NCBI RefSeq assembly: GCF_000497245.1
Contig: NZ_AWTC01000002.1
Location: forward strand, 1-64,000
DNA: 64,000 nt
Direction of reading: 5' to 3'
From: Sporolactobacillus laevolacticus DSM 442
GTDB lineage: Bacteria > Bacillota > Bacilli > Bacillales > Sporolactobacillaceae
The translations under genes were made by a program, and so were the position numbers. Below, in pieces: positions 1 through 6,958 of the stretch (within the stretch, counting starts at the first letter, position 1; each line of letters starts with the position of its first letter). The notes beneath the pieces are model-generated. The model was not told the origin of the DNA. It worked only from the letters and a program-made list of their open reading frames with translations, and made no database searches.

Positions 1-62
1 TCCCATATCCTTGAAATTCAAGTATATAAAAAAATACCTGTAGGTAAAACACTCTTTTTCAA

Positions 63-86
63 GTGTCCTAATTACAGGTACCAGTT
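63..86. repeat. Short dispersed motif, copy 1 (REP-like)
   Basis: A 24-base motif beginning GTGTCCT and ending AGGTACCAGTT. It matches a second motif at 5901-5924 at 19 of 24 positions, with both ends identical. The conserved ends around a GGTACC core resemble repeats I recall near REP-associated transposases in Firmicutes, but no transposase gene is visible here. The rest of 1-161 holds nothing else I recognise. Confidence 0.35.
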
Positions 87-161
87 TATATCTTACGCCT
101 CTTTTTTCAGAAACGAATTTGAACGAAAGAGAACCGCTCCGTTCCATTAAGGCGTTCTTTT

Positions 162-299
162 CTATTTTGCAATGAAAATTGCATAAACGATAAATAATAC
201 TGCCAGAGTTATTAAAATAAACATACATCCTGGTTTTCCGATAAAAACACGGTCGAAGTTATCATCATTATTTTCTGGTTGCTGTTTCTTTTGATCCAT
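162..299 (-). CDS. Small single-pass membrane protein, 45 aa
   Basis: This 45-codon frame starts with ATG at 299 and stops with TAG at 162-164. An AAGGTGG ribosome-binding site lies nine bases before the start. The product has a charged, Gln/Asn/Asp-rich N-terminus of about 20 residues, then GKPGC, then one long hydrophobic helix (about residues 27-43, rich in Leu, Ile, Val and Ala), and ends in a lysine. This is the usual layout of a small bacterial membrane peptide. It lies 58 bases downstream of gntK on the same strand, with no terminator seen between them, so it may be the last cistron of the gnt transcript. I do not recognise a family and propose no function. Confidence 0.6.
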   Translation of the reverse strand: MDQKKQQPENNDDNFDRVFIGKPGCMFILITLAVLFIVYAIFIAK

Positions 300-357
300 C
301 CCTCTATCCCACCTTTTAGATAAAATATGATTGTCTCAAAGGAGTTAAGCAGTATAA

Positions 358-1899
358 TTAATCACTGAACTGTGTGTGCTGGAACGCCGCGATATCATTC
401 CACTCATCATTGAGTTTTCGGGAAAGCCTCAGGAAAATTGGAAAGAGCAGCTCATAAACTTCAACATTTTCCTTAATTGGTTTGTGGCTGTGTACGGATC
501 CAATCATGGTCGAAACGATGCCCAGGTCATCTGTTCCGCCGGTCGCATAGAGGCCAAGAACCGCCGCACCCAGACATGAACTTTCGAAACTCTCAGGCAC
601 ATACACTGGCTGCGCAAAAATATCCGCCATCATCTGACGCCATAATTCAGAACGGGCAAAACCGCCGGTTGCCTGAATCTTTTTCGGCTCGCCTGTTCTC
701 TCTCTCATCGCTAACAAGACACTGTAAAGATTATAAATGATCCCTTCAAGAACAGCCCGAATCATGTGCTGCTTCTGATGATGTAAATTCAGTCCGAAGA
801 AAGCACCACGCGCGTTCGGATTCCAGAGCGGCGCGCGCTCGCCGCTGAAGTAAGGCTGGAAAATCAGGCCATCCGATCCGGTTTTTACTCGGGCCGCCAT
901 CCGCGTAAGAACATCATAAGGACTGATTCCCAGCCGCTTCGCAGTTTCGACTTCCGAGGCTGCAAATTCGTCCCTTGCCCATCGCAAAACGCCGCCGCCA
1001 TTATTGACCGGTCCCCCGACAACCCATTTGTCTTCAGTCAATTCATAACAAAAAAGCCGTTCTTTCGGATCAGCGACCGGTTTGTCAACAACCGTACGGA
1101 TGGCACCGCTCGTTCCAATTGTAACAGCCACAACACCGGGATCAATCGCATTTACGCCAAGATTTGATAAAACACCGTCGCTTGCGCCTAGAACAAATGG
1201 AGTATGCTTCTTGAGGCCCATCCTTTCGGCATAATTCGAATCGATTCCGATCATTATTTGCGTCGTTGGGACAAGTTCTGATAGCTGATCTTCTGAAACA
1301 CCTGCAACTTTCATTGCGTTCCGATCCCAATTGAGCGTATCCATAGCCATCAAGCCTGTACATGAAGCTATGGAATGATCAACAACATATTGGTTAAATA
1401 ATTTATAAAATATATATTCTTTGATCGAAATAAATTTTTTTGCTCTGTTAAAAATATCTGCTTCTTCATGTCTCATCCAGAGCAATTTGGGAAGCGGGGA
1501 CATTGGATGGATCGGCGTTCCGGTTCTCATATAGATTTCATGTCCCCCAAACTCCGTTTTCAGCCGATGGCACCAGTCAATACTGCGATTATCTGCCCAG
1601 GTCATACAGCGCATCAGCGGCTTCCCGTCTGCATCAACCGGAATCACACTGTGCATCGCGCAGCTGAAAGAAACAAAATTAATCTTCTCCGGTGATACTT
1701 TGCTCTTCTCGACAACATCATGGATCACGGATAATACTGCCGAGAAGATTTCTTCGGGGTCCTGTTCAGCTGTAAACGCATCGGGTGTGTACAACGGGTA
1801 ACCAATATTTGCATACGCAGCAATAACGCCGTCGGTCTGATAAAGAACTGCCTTCGTGCTCGTCGTTCCGATATCGACACCCATCATATAGTTTGTCAT
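358..1899 (-). CDS. gntK: Gluconokinase (FGGY carbohydrate kinase)
   Basis: GntK phosphorylates D-gluconate with ATP to 6-phosphogluconate, which enters the pentose phosphate pathway. The 513-residue length equals that of B. subtilis GntK. The N-terminal phosphate loop reads GVDIGTTSTKAV (about residues 7-18). The sugar-binding half contains CAMHSV and MTWADNRS. The C-terminal FGGY half carries IGTSGAIR, the ATP-site segment GGFARSELWRQ and a final glycine-rich ATGG. The ATG start has AAGGGG nine bases upstream. The gene follows gntR on the same strand with a 120-base gap holding a cre-like site, so catabolite control of this kinase is likely. FGGY kinases differ in substrate, and the gntR/gntP neighbours support gluconate strongly. 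Confidence 0.95.
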   Translation of the reverse strand: MTNYMMGVDIGTTSTKAVLYQTDGVIAAYANIGYPLYTPDAFTAEQDPEEIFSAVLSVIHDVVEKSKVSPEKINFVSFSCAMHSVIPVDADGKPLMRCMTWADNRSIDWCHRLKTEFGGHEIYMRTGTPIHPMSPLPKLLWMRHEEADIFNRAKKFISIKEYIFYKLFNQYVVDHSIASCTGLMAMDTLNWDRNAMKVAGVSEDQLSELVPTTQIMIGIDSNYAERMGLKKHTPFVLGASDGVLSNLGVNAIDPGVVAVTIGTSGAIRTVVDKPVADPKERLFCYELTEDKWVVGGPVNNGGGVLRWARDEFAASEVETAKRLGISPYDVLTRMAARVKTGSDGLIFQPYFSGERAPLWNPNARGAFFGLNLHHQKQHMIRAVLEGIIYNLYSVLLAMRERTGEPKKIQATGGFARSELWRQMMADIFAQPVYVPESFESSCLGAAVLGLYATGGTDDLGIVSTMIGSVHSHKPIKENVEVYELLFPIFLRLSRKLNDEWNDIAAFQHTQFSD

Positions 1900-1930
1900 T
1901 AGTCAAATCCCCTTCCCTACAATCCATCCA

Positions 1931-1944
1931 TTTAAGCGGTTACA
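1931..1944 (-). promoter_or_regulatory. CcpA catabolite-responsive element (cre) before gntK
   Basis: Read leftward the site is TGTAACCGCTTAAA, matching the cre consensus TGWAANCGNTNWCA at 13 of 14 positions. It lies 32 bases before the gntK start in the gntR-gntK gap. CcpA-HPr(Ser-P) bound here could block transcription into gntK when better sugars are present. This is a motif match only. Confidence 0.6.
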
Positions 1945-2020
1945 TTTCTTCTTGCACACTTGTCGACAACCCCAATTAAAAAAAAATAATCAAATGTTTT
2001 ATAACTATATGCCTTTTGAT

Positions 2021-2719
2021 TTAATTATTCCCACTCTCTGTTGATGAGGGGAATGATTTATTCAGTGTTCTCCTCGAATCATCAAAATAATTGCTGACTG
2101 ATTTCTCAATGATCGCCTTGTTATCTGTCTGCATCGCCTCAACAACTTTGCGGTGCTTATCAATAACCCATTCGACATGTTCTTTTCCATGTGAAAACAC
2201 GTCTTCGGTTGTCACAAGAATGACAGCCATAATCAGCGGACGCATGCTGTTCCAGAGATTAAGAATACGTTGATGACTTGAATGACGGATAATGGTTTCA
2301 TGAAAGGTCAGATCATAATAGGCAAAATCACTATGATCATCAAATCGGGCTGCCAACTCCATCCGTTCAATATTCTGGCAAAGCAGGACCAGCATCGCGT
2401 TCATGTCTTTTCCGGAGACCCGCTGCTGCGCAAAATATTCAATCATCTCTCGCACATCATAAAGTTCCTGGAGATCTCTAAGACTGAGTCCAAGCACGAC
2501 AGCACCCATACGTTCCAATTGAATTAATCCATCATTTGAGAGTGCTTTCAATGCGTCACGCACCGGAGAACGGCTTGTGCCATACTGCCGAGCGATTTGA
2601 TTTTCCGATAAAACTTCTCCTGGCTTAATGCTATTTTCCAAAATTCGGAGACGCAATTCATTCGCAATGTGTTCACCCAAAGATATATTCTTCAACCACT
2701 GTTCCGGGAAATTCAGCAT
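2021..2719 (-). CDS. gntR: Gluconate operon repressor, GntR family (FadR subfamily)
   Basis: GntR represses gluconate genes until gluconate binds. The N-terminal winged helix (about residues 14-75) contains the recognition segment RQYGTSRSPVRDALKALSNDGL, broken here only for description. The all-helical FCD effector domain follows (about 85-215), with metal/ligand-type residues in FHETIIRHS and a late EHVEWVIDKH. I chose ATG at 2719 because AGGAGA lies seven bases upstream and the product then begins MLNFPEQWL, which aligns with the start of B. subtilis GntR. An in-frame upstream start at 2752 has no good ribosome-binding site. The gene is divergent from gntP. No copy of the B. subtilis GntR operator was recognised in the 273-base gap. 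Confidence 0.9.
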   Translation of the reverse strand: MLNFPEQWLKNISLGEHIANELRLRILENSIKPGEVLSENQIARQYGTSRSPVRDALKALSNDGLIQLERMGAVVLGLSLRDLQELYDVREMIEYFAQQRVSGKDMNAMLVLLCQNIERMELAARFDDHSDFAYYDLTFHETIIRHSSHQRILNLWNSMRPLIMAVILVTTEDVFSHGKEHVEWVIDKHRKVVEAMQTDNKAIIEKSVSNYFDDSRRTLNKSFPSSTESGNN

Positions 2720-2903
2720 CACCGTTTCTCCTGTTCTGCGCATTGAAATCATTTAGTAAAATGTTATTCAGCCTTATATACGATACTATTCCATCAGTTA
2801 TCTTAGAAGTTCTATAAGTTCCTTACTGTAACTATTTAGGCTCTAAGCAGCCATTTTCTTCTTATGTAGGTAAAAAATGAATTCAGATTAAAGGTTCACA
2901 CGT

Positions 2904-2932
2904 TTGCTTAGAAAAAAATTAATCATTAATTT
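2904..2932 (+). promoter_or_regulatory. Possible SigA promoter for gntP
   Basis: TTGCTT (2904-2909) and TAATTT (2927-2932) are spaced by 17 bases. Both hexamers are imperfect. The expected start near 2940 would put the cre site at 2958-2971 just inside the transcript, a common place for CcpA repression. This is the best candidate I see in the gntR-gntP gap. Confidence 0.35.
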
Positions 2933-2957
2933 GCAAAAGTGAAAATATCAATTATTT

Positions 2958-2971
2958 CGTAAGCGTTTTCA
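2958..2971 (+). promoter_or_regulatory. CcpA catabolite-responsive element (cre) before gntP
   Basis: CGTAAGCGTTTTCA matches the cre consensus TGWAANCGNTNWCA at 13 of 14 positions. It ends seven bases before the gntP ribosome-binding site (AAAGGGGGAG, 2978-2986). With the cre before gntK it indicates carbon catabolite repression of the whole gluconate island. Confidence 0.65.
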
Positions 2972-2992
2972 ATTCGAAAGGGGGAGATTATC

Positions 2993-4321
2993 ATTGATGC
3001 TTACTTGCTAATCATCACTGTGTTGTCAATTGTTCTCGTGATCTTAGGTGTTTCATTGTTCAAGTGGCACGCATTTATTAGTTTAACTGTTGCCAGTTTA
3101 TTTCTTGCTATTTTTTCGGGAATGTCATGGGATAAAATTGTACTCGGATACGAGACAGGTGTCGGGGGTGTCATGGGACACCTAGTCGGTATCTTGGCGC
3201 TTGGAACAATCTTAGGAAAGATGCTTGCGGAATCCGGTGGCGGTACATCAATTGCAAACTACTTCATCAAAATTTTCGGTCCAAAAATGTTACCATGGGC
3301 CATGTTTATCTCAGGATTTGTCGTAGGTATCCCGGTGTTCTTTGAAGTAGGTATTCTGATTCTGCTGCCTCTTGTCATTTCCATTCATCATGCATCAAAG
3401 AAAAATATCTTGTTGATTGCATTACCTGCCATTGCTGGATTATCAATTGTTCATGGTGTTATTCCGCCACACCCCGGAGCGATTGCTGCAATCAGTATTT
3501 ACGGGGCAAATTTGGGAACAGTGCTTTTCTACGGTCTGATTGTCGCCATTCCATCAGGAATCATCGCCGGACCTTTGTTTGCTCAGTGGATTCACAAAAG
3601 AGTTATTCCAGTGAATGAACCGAAACTCATTGAAGTTGAAGAAAAAGACCCGGCCACAATCCCGGGTCCTGGTTTATCTTCATTTGTTATTCTATTACCG
3701 GTTATTCTGTTATTATTTGGCTCTTTTGCATCCTTTCTGACAAAAAATGCAGCGGTTCAGCATGTTTTCACATTCATCGGAAGCCCGCTTGTCGCTCTTC
3801 TGATTTCGGTTTTTGTCGCTTATATCCTGCTTGGTTTCCGTTTAGGAAATACCAAAGATCAGATTAGGAAGTTTACTGAAGACAGTATTCTTCCTGTCGG
3901 CTCAATCATTATCATCATCGGTGCAGGTGGCGCATTTAAACAAATTCTGATCGACAGCGGTGTGGCTGATGTGATCAGCCGGATGGCGATCCATCTCTCA
4001 CTGTCCCCTTTAATTCTCGCATTTGTTATCGCAGTCCTGATCCGTGTTGCAACCGGATCGGCTACTGTTGCCCTGACGACAGCAGCTGGTATTGTCGCAC
4101 CGATCGTATCGCATATGACCGGCGTGAATCTCGAGCTATTGGTTATCGCCACCGGCGCAGGTTCTCTCTTTGCCTCGCATGTTAATGATGCAGGGTTCTG
4201 GATGGTCAAGGAATACTTGGGCCTTTCATTAAAAGAAACGTTTAAGACATGGACCGTTTTGGAATCCATTTTGTCGGTCGTCGCATTCGGAATGGTCTTA
4301 ATCCTAAACGTTTTTGTATAA
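2993..4321 (+). CDS. gntP: Gluconate:H+ symporter (GntP family)
   Basis: GntP imports gluconate across the cytoplasmic membrane with protons. The roughly 440-residue product is almost wholly hydrophobic with about 12-14 predicted helices. It shows the family segments GTILGKMLAESGG, HGVIPPHPGAIAA, GAGGAFKQILIDSGV and GSLFASHVNDAGFWMVKE, which closely match B. subtilis GntP. The start is unusual. AAAGGGGGAG at 2978-2986 is followed six bases later by ATT GAT GCT TAC in the GntP frame at 2993, while the first conventional in-frame start, TTG at 3005, is 18 bases away. The ATG at 2997 is in another frame and stops after four codons. I therefore prefer initiation at ATT 2993, with TTG 3005 as the alternative. 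A hairpin terminator follows at 4352. Confidence 0.9.
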   Translation: MDAYLLIITVLSIVLVILGVSLFKWHAFISLTVASLFLAIFSGMSWDKIVLGYETGVGGVMGHLVGILALGTILGKMLAESGGGTSIANYFIKIFGPKMLPWAMFISGFVVGIPVFFEVGILILLPLVISIHHASKKNILLIALPAIAGLSIVHGVIPPHPGAIAAISIYGANLGTVLFYGLIVAIPSGIIAGPLFAQWIHKRVIPVNEPKLIEVEEKDPATIPGPGLSSFVILLPVILLLFGSFASFLTKNAAVQHVFTFIGSPLVALLISVFVAYILLGFRLGNTKDQIRKFTEDSILPVGSIIIIIGAGGAFKQILIDSGVADVISRMAIHLSLSPLILAFVIAVLIRVATGSATVALTTAAGIVAPIVSHMTGVNLELLVIATGAGSLFASHVNDAGFWMVKEYLGLSLKETFKTWTVLESILSVVAFGMVLILNVFV

Positions 4322-4351
4322 ATCGAATTTGTTAATAATTTATTGAAAAGG

Positions 4352-4384
4352 CAAACAGCCGCAGGCATAATCTACGGCTGTTTG
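4352..4384 (+). terminator. Terminator after gntP
   Basis: A perfect 10-bp stem (CAAACAGCCG with CGGCTGTTTG) around a 13-base loop, 30 bases after the gntP stop. The following run is only moderately T-rich. The remainder up to 4559 shows nothing I recognise. Confidence 0.7.
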
Positions 4385-4559
4385 TTAATATTTCTCTTGC
4401 TTCATCTGCATCATCCCACTGATTTTTCGAAGATCAAAGGATTTTTATTGCATGTGTTGCATTTAGGTTGATAATTCAAGGTATAAAAATACTCATCATT
4501 TATTGGCGATTTCGCACCATTGGTCAATAAACTTAATAGATTCCACCAAAGTGTTTTCT

Positions 4560-5231
4560 TTATTTAGTATTTGCTGGAGACTGTCCTACAACTTGATCGG
4601 CTTTGTTCCATGAAACGACGCGTTCAATAGGCAAACGAACACTATCATGTGCTGGATTTGCAGCCTTCCCAATAGAGACGAGCATGATTGGAACGTACCG
4701 TTCGGTGTCCACACCTAGGGTCTGCAGTACTTCTTTGCGTTCAAAACCGCCAATTGGGTTTGTATCATAACCATGTGCTTTTGCCACCAACATCAACTGC
4801 ATAGCGACTAAGCCTCCATCAATTAATGTATTCTCTCTGATTTTCTGTTCCGTCATCTGTTTGAAAGTCTCAGGAAGGGATTTCATATAATAATCCTTTA
4901 CATCTTGCGGCATTACATTTTGGTCAACCGCCGCTGTAAAGATTTCATCAGCGTAATCAAAATGATTCATGTCGCCTAAAATCAGTATCATTGCAGATGC
5001 CGTTTCCAATTGAGAATGATTAAAACGAACCAGGTCTTTTAAACGCTCTTTATGTTCATCAATCACCACAAAACGCCAAGGCTGCAAATTGATTGAGGAA
5101 GGAGCCTTTGTTGCTTCCGTGAGCATCTGCAGCATTTCTTCGTGCGGAATTTTATAAGATGGATCATAGTGTCTCACCGAATGACGGTTATTAAGAACTG
5201 AAAAAAAATCGATAGATTGTTGTGTTTTCAT
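4560..5231 (-). CDS. NAD(P)H-dependent nitroreductase family flavoprotein
   Basis: This is a 223-residue FMN-dependent nitroreductase-fold enzyme, cytosolic and probably dimeric, likely reducing quinones, nitro compounds or other electrophiles with NAD(P)H. The N-terminal FMN phosphate contacts are visible as RHSVRHYDPS (about residues 17-26), followed by APSSINLQPWRFVVI (about 43-57). The C-terminal half has HGYDTNPIGGF and the late PIERVVSW. It starts three bases after the stop of the MarR gene and is surely co-transcribed. The MarR-nitroreductase pairing resembles thiol- or quinone-sensing units such as YodB/YodC of B. subtilis. The physiological substrate cannot be read from the sequence. 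Confidence 0.85.
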   Translation of the reverse strand: MKTQQSIDFFSVLNNRHSVRHYDPSYKIPHEEMLQMLTEATKAPSSINLQPWRFVVIDEHKERLKDLVRFNHSQLETASAMILILGDMNHFDYADEIFTAAVDQNVMPQDVKDYYMKSLPETFKQMTEQKIRENTLIDGGLVAMQLMLVAKAHGYDTNPIGGFERKEVLQTLGVDTERYVPIMLVSIGKAANPAHDSVRLPIERVVSWNKADQVVGQSPANTK

Positions 5232-5234
5232 TAT

Positions 5235-5672
5235 TTAAACCCCTGTTCTACTATTGATATTCTGTGACACTTTCTCTATGAATTGTGATACGGAAATGAT
5301 TTGTTCATTTGTAAAATCAGACAACAGTTTTTCCTGAAGAATAGCTTTTATTTTAACCAAGCGTTCTCTTTCAATTTCTCCTTTTTCTGTCAATGTGAGC
5401 CAGATCAATCGCTTGTCTTTATCATCTTTCCTGCGATGAATCGCCCCTTCTTCTTCCATATGTTTCAGATGACGGGTAACAGCTGCCGCATCCAGCTTTA
5501 AGCGTCTGATTAATTCCAGCTGACCCATTTCTCTTTGTGAATGAACACTGCATAAAATTTCCAACTTAGTCAAGCTCGTATGTGCCATTGATTCAAACGC
5601 TTGATTCATTTCTTTGCTGACTAGGTGCAGGCGGTAAAACAACTCATCAGTTTCCGAACAATAGTTACACAT
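5235..5672 (-). CDS. MarR-family transcriptional regulator
   Basis: A 145-residue winged-helix repressor. The recognition region LELIRRLKLDAAAVTRHLKH and the wing HRRKDDKDKRLIWLTLT are typical MarR. I start it at ATG 5672 because GGAGGTG lies five bases upstream. A longer frame to 5714 would read through the operator and lacks such a site. The product begins MCNYC and has a third cysteine near residue 40 (EILCSV), so a redox- or electrophile-sensing role is possible, but this is inference. The adjacent nitroreductase starts three bases after its stop. A palindrome at 5691-5716 lies just upstream, which fits autoregulation. Confidence 0.85.
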   Translation of the reverse strand: MCNYCSETDELFYRLHLVSKEMNQAFESMAHTSLTKLEILCSVHSQREMGQLELIRRLKLDAAAVTRHLKHMEEEGAIHRRKDDKDKRLIWLTLTEKGEIERERLVKIKAILQEKLLSDFTNEQIISVSQFIEKVSQNINSRTGV

Positions 5673-5690
5673 AGACACCTCCAAAACTAA

Positions 5691-5716
5691 TTGATACGTC
5701 AATTGATGCATCAATT
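5691..5716 (-). promoter_or_regulatory. Tandem palindromic operator before the MarR gene
   Basis: AATTGATGCATCAATT at 5701-5716 is a perfect 16-bp palindrome. TTGATACGTCAA at 5691-5702 is a near-copy, so two overlapping half-turn sites sit directly upstream of the MarR ribosome-binding site. The size and symmetry fit a MarR dimer operator. Confidence 0.6.
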
Positions 5717-5841
5717 AATATACTTCATTCATACAACTCCGTCAAAGATTTTGTTCCTTATAATCGTGTATTCCTCACAACTCCCTTAAAAATACATGGG
5801 CAAATTATGGGCATGGAATATAGGATATGTGGAATTTAAAA

Positions 5842-5874
5842 AAGATGACCCCTATTCAATATAGGAATCATCTT
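5842..5874 (-). terminator. Terminator hairpin after the Gln-rich small gene
   Basis: AAGATGA pairs with TCATCTT and CCTAT pairs with ATAGG around a short loop. On the minus strand it is followed by a T-rich stretch. It lies about 95 bases downstream of the gene ending at 5969, so it most likely ends that transcript. Confidence 0.5.
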
Positions 5875-5900
5875 CTAGCTGCTTAATCTCTTTTTTTATT

Positions 5901-5924
5901 GTGTCCTTGACATAGGTACCAGTT
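5901..5924. repeat. Short dispersed motif, copy 2 (REP-like)
   Basis: GTGTCCT to AGGTACCAGTT, 19 of 24 bases identical to the motif at 63-86. It lies between the small gene at 5969-6154 and its probable terminator. Confidence 0.35.
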
Positions 5925-5968
5925 AAGTAATTAGGCTCCTTTTTATTGGCTATATTTGAAGCGCAAGA

Positions 5969-6154
5969 TTAGCCTTTTACATCAATAAATCTACCTAGAC
6001 CTTCTGCGGCTTCACTGCCCTGATCATTATCATGATCTTTATCGGCTGAAGCCGGTTGTACTTGCTGATTCTGCTGTGCAGCTTGCAACTGTTGAGTTTG
6101 CGTTTGCTGAATGGCATAATCAGGAGTTCCTGACGAAACACCACTGATTGGCAT
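5969..6154 (-). CDS. Gln-rich small hypothetical protein, 61 aa
   Basis: An ATG start is preceded at good spacing by AAAGGAGATG, one of the better ribosome-binding sites in this stretch, which argues for a real gene. The product starts MPISGVSSG, has a glutamine-rich centre (residues about 16-32, many QQ and QTQ steps), then an acidic DKDHDNDQGSE segment, and ends in GRFIDVKG. There is no signal peptide, membrane helix or cysteine. It is likely a small soluble, partly disordered protein. I do not recognise a family. Confidence 0.6.
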   Translation of the reverse strand: MPISGVSSGTPDYAIQQTQTQQLQAAQQNQQVQPASADKDHDNDQGSEAAEGLGRFIDVKG

Positions 6155-6269
6155 AATTACATCTCCTTTAAATTAACTTCATACACATTATCGTCACATT
6201 TTAGACGAGATTTAGATGAAATGAACAAAATGAGAAAAATCTAATCTTTGAAAAATAAACTAATATGTA

Positions 6270-6319
6270 TTCCCCGGTCAACAACGGGGTTTTATTATGT
6301 ACACCCGGTCACCCGGGCA
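6270..6319 (+). repeat. Double-hairpin repeat, copy A
   Basis: Two adjacent hairpins: CCCCG with CGGGG (6272-6289) followed by TTTTATTAT, then CCCGG-TCA-CCCGGG (6304-6317). The arrangement, and the spacer with its T-run, recur at 6786-6838 on the other side of the broken DUF3231 gene. Each could act as a rightward terminator. Pairing as flanking repeats suggests a small insertion or duplication. Confidence 0.45.
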
Positions 6320-6396
6320 GTGAATCGTTATGCTAATTTGTACCATGCATATATTTTTAGATTATTGGGATCATAAACTAAAAAAGAGGTAAAATT

Positions 6397-6739
6397 ATGC
6401 CAAATATTATTGATATCGCAAATGTCGCCATAGATGCTGTGCGTTCACTAAATGACGGAGAAAAGAGGTCGATTCATGTTGGAGAAGCGATGGCGATTTG
6501 GACATATGGATCGTATCTTGATGGAGTAATTGAACAGTATCAATGTTCTTCAAATAAATTTGGTGGCTGCAATAGGCCAATGCGCTCTAGCAGCAAGTCA
6601 AAGTATTCGTGAAGATGTTGCCATCATGTTTTTTAAATTCCAGACGGATAAAATGGTTATTGGAATGAAAGCAAAAAAACTTGCTTTAAAAAAGGGATGG
6701 CTTAGATTCCCGCCAAGCTATAATGTTACATCTGTCTAA
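6397..6739 (+). pseudogene. Broken DUF3231-family gene
   Basis: Two overlapping frames together look like one degraded DUF3231 protein. Frame one starts at ATG 6397 with AAAGAGGT upstream and encodes HVGEAMAIWTYGSYLDGVIEQY, split here only for description, matching the GEAFAxWTY region of the family. Frame two (about 6530-6739) encodes AASQSIREDVAIMFFKFQ and KKGWLRFPPSY, matching the conserved SQSIREDxAMMF and EKGWLxxPP segments. The middle of the domain, including the usual PERP-type linker, is missing and the reading frame changes near 6540-6560. It is therefore probably a pseudogene with an internal deletion plus frameshift. The domain assignment is from memory of the family pattern. Confidence 0.55.
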
Positions 6740-6742
6740 GTG

Positions 6743-6776
6743 CTATTTATTATTTTACCAATCGGGTAATAAATAG
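6743..6776 (+). terminator. Hairpin after the DUF3231 remnant
   Basis: CTATTTATTA (6743-6752) pairs perfectly with TAATAAATAG (6767-6776), and TTACC/GGTAA extend the inner stem. It begins four bases after the final stop codon. It is AT-rich with no clear T-tract, so terminator function is only moderately supported. Confidence 0.4.
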
Positions 6777-6785
6777 GCGACATCA

Positions 6786-6838
6786 TTCCCCACCCCATAA
6801 CATGGGGTCTTTTATATATATCCCGGTATAGCCGGGTA
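6786..6838 (+). repeat. Double-hairpin repeat, copy B
   Basis: CCCC-ATAACAT-GGGG followed by TCTTTTATATATAT and CCCGG-TATAG-CCGGG. The layout and much of the spacer match copy A at 6270-6319. The first hairpin with its T-run could terminate rightward transcripts before the convergent end of mutL at 6959. Confidence 0.45.
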
Positions 6839-6958
6839 TGTCCATTTCACCCAGAACCTTGAGAAAGAAATGGTATCAAATTTAGAAACTTATTTGGGTA
6901 AATAAAATCACATGAGCAAATTACGGGCAAACGGCTCGCAGGAGCTTCGAAAACCCAG

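Noticed and set aside
3859-4368. 169-residue leftward open frame inside gntP
   Set aside because: It is antisense to a well-conserved permease gene, has no ribosome-binding site at a suitable place, and shows no domain.
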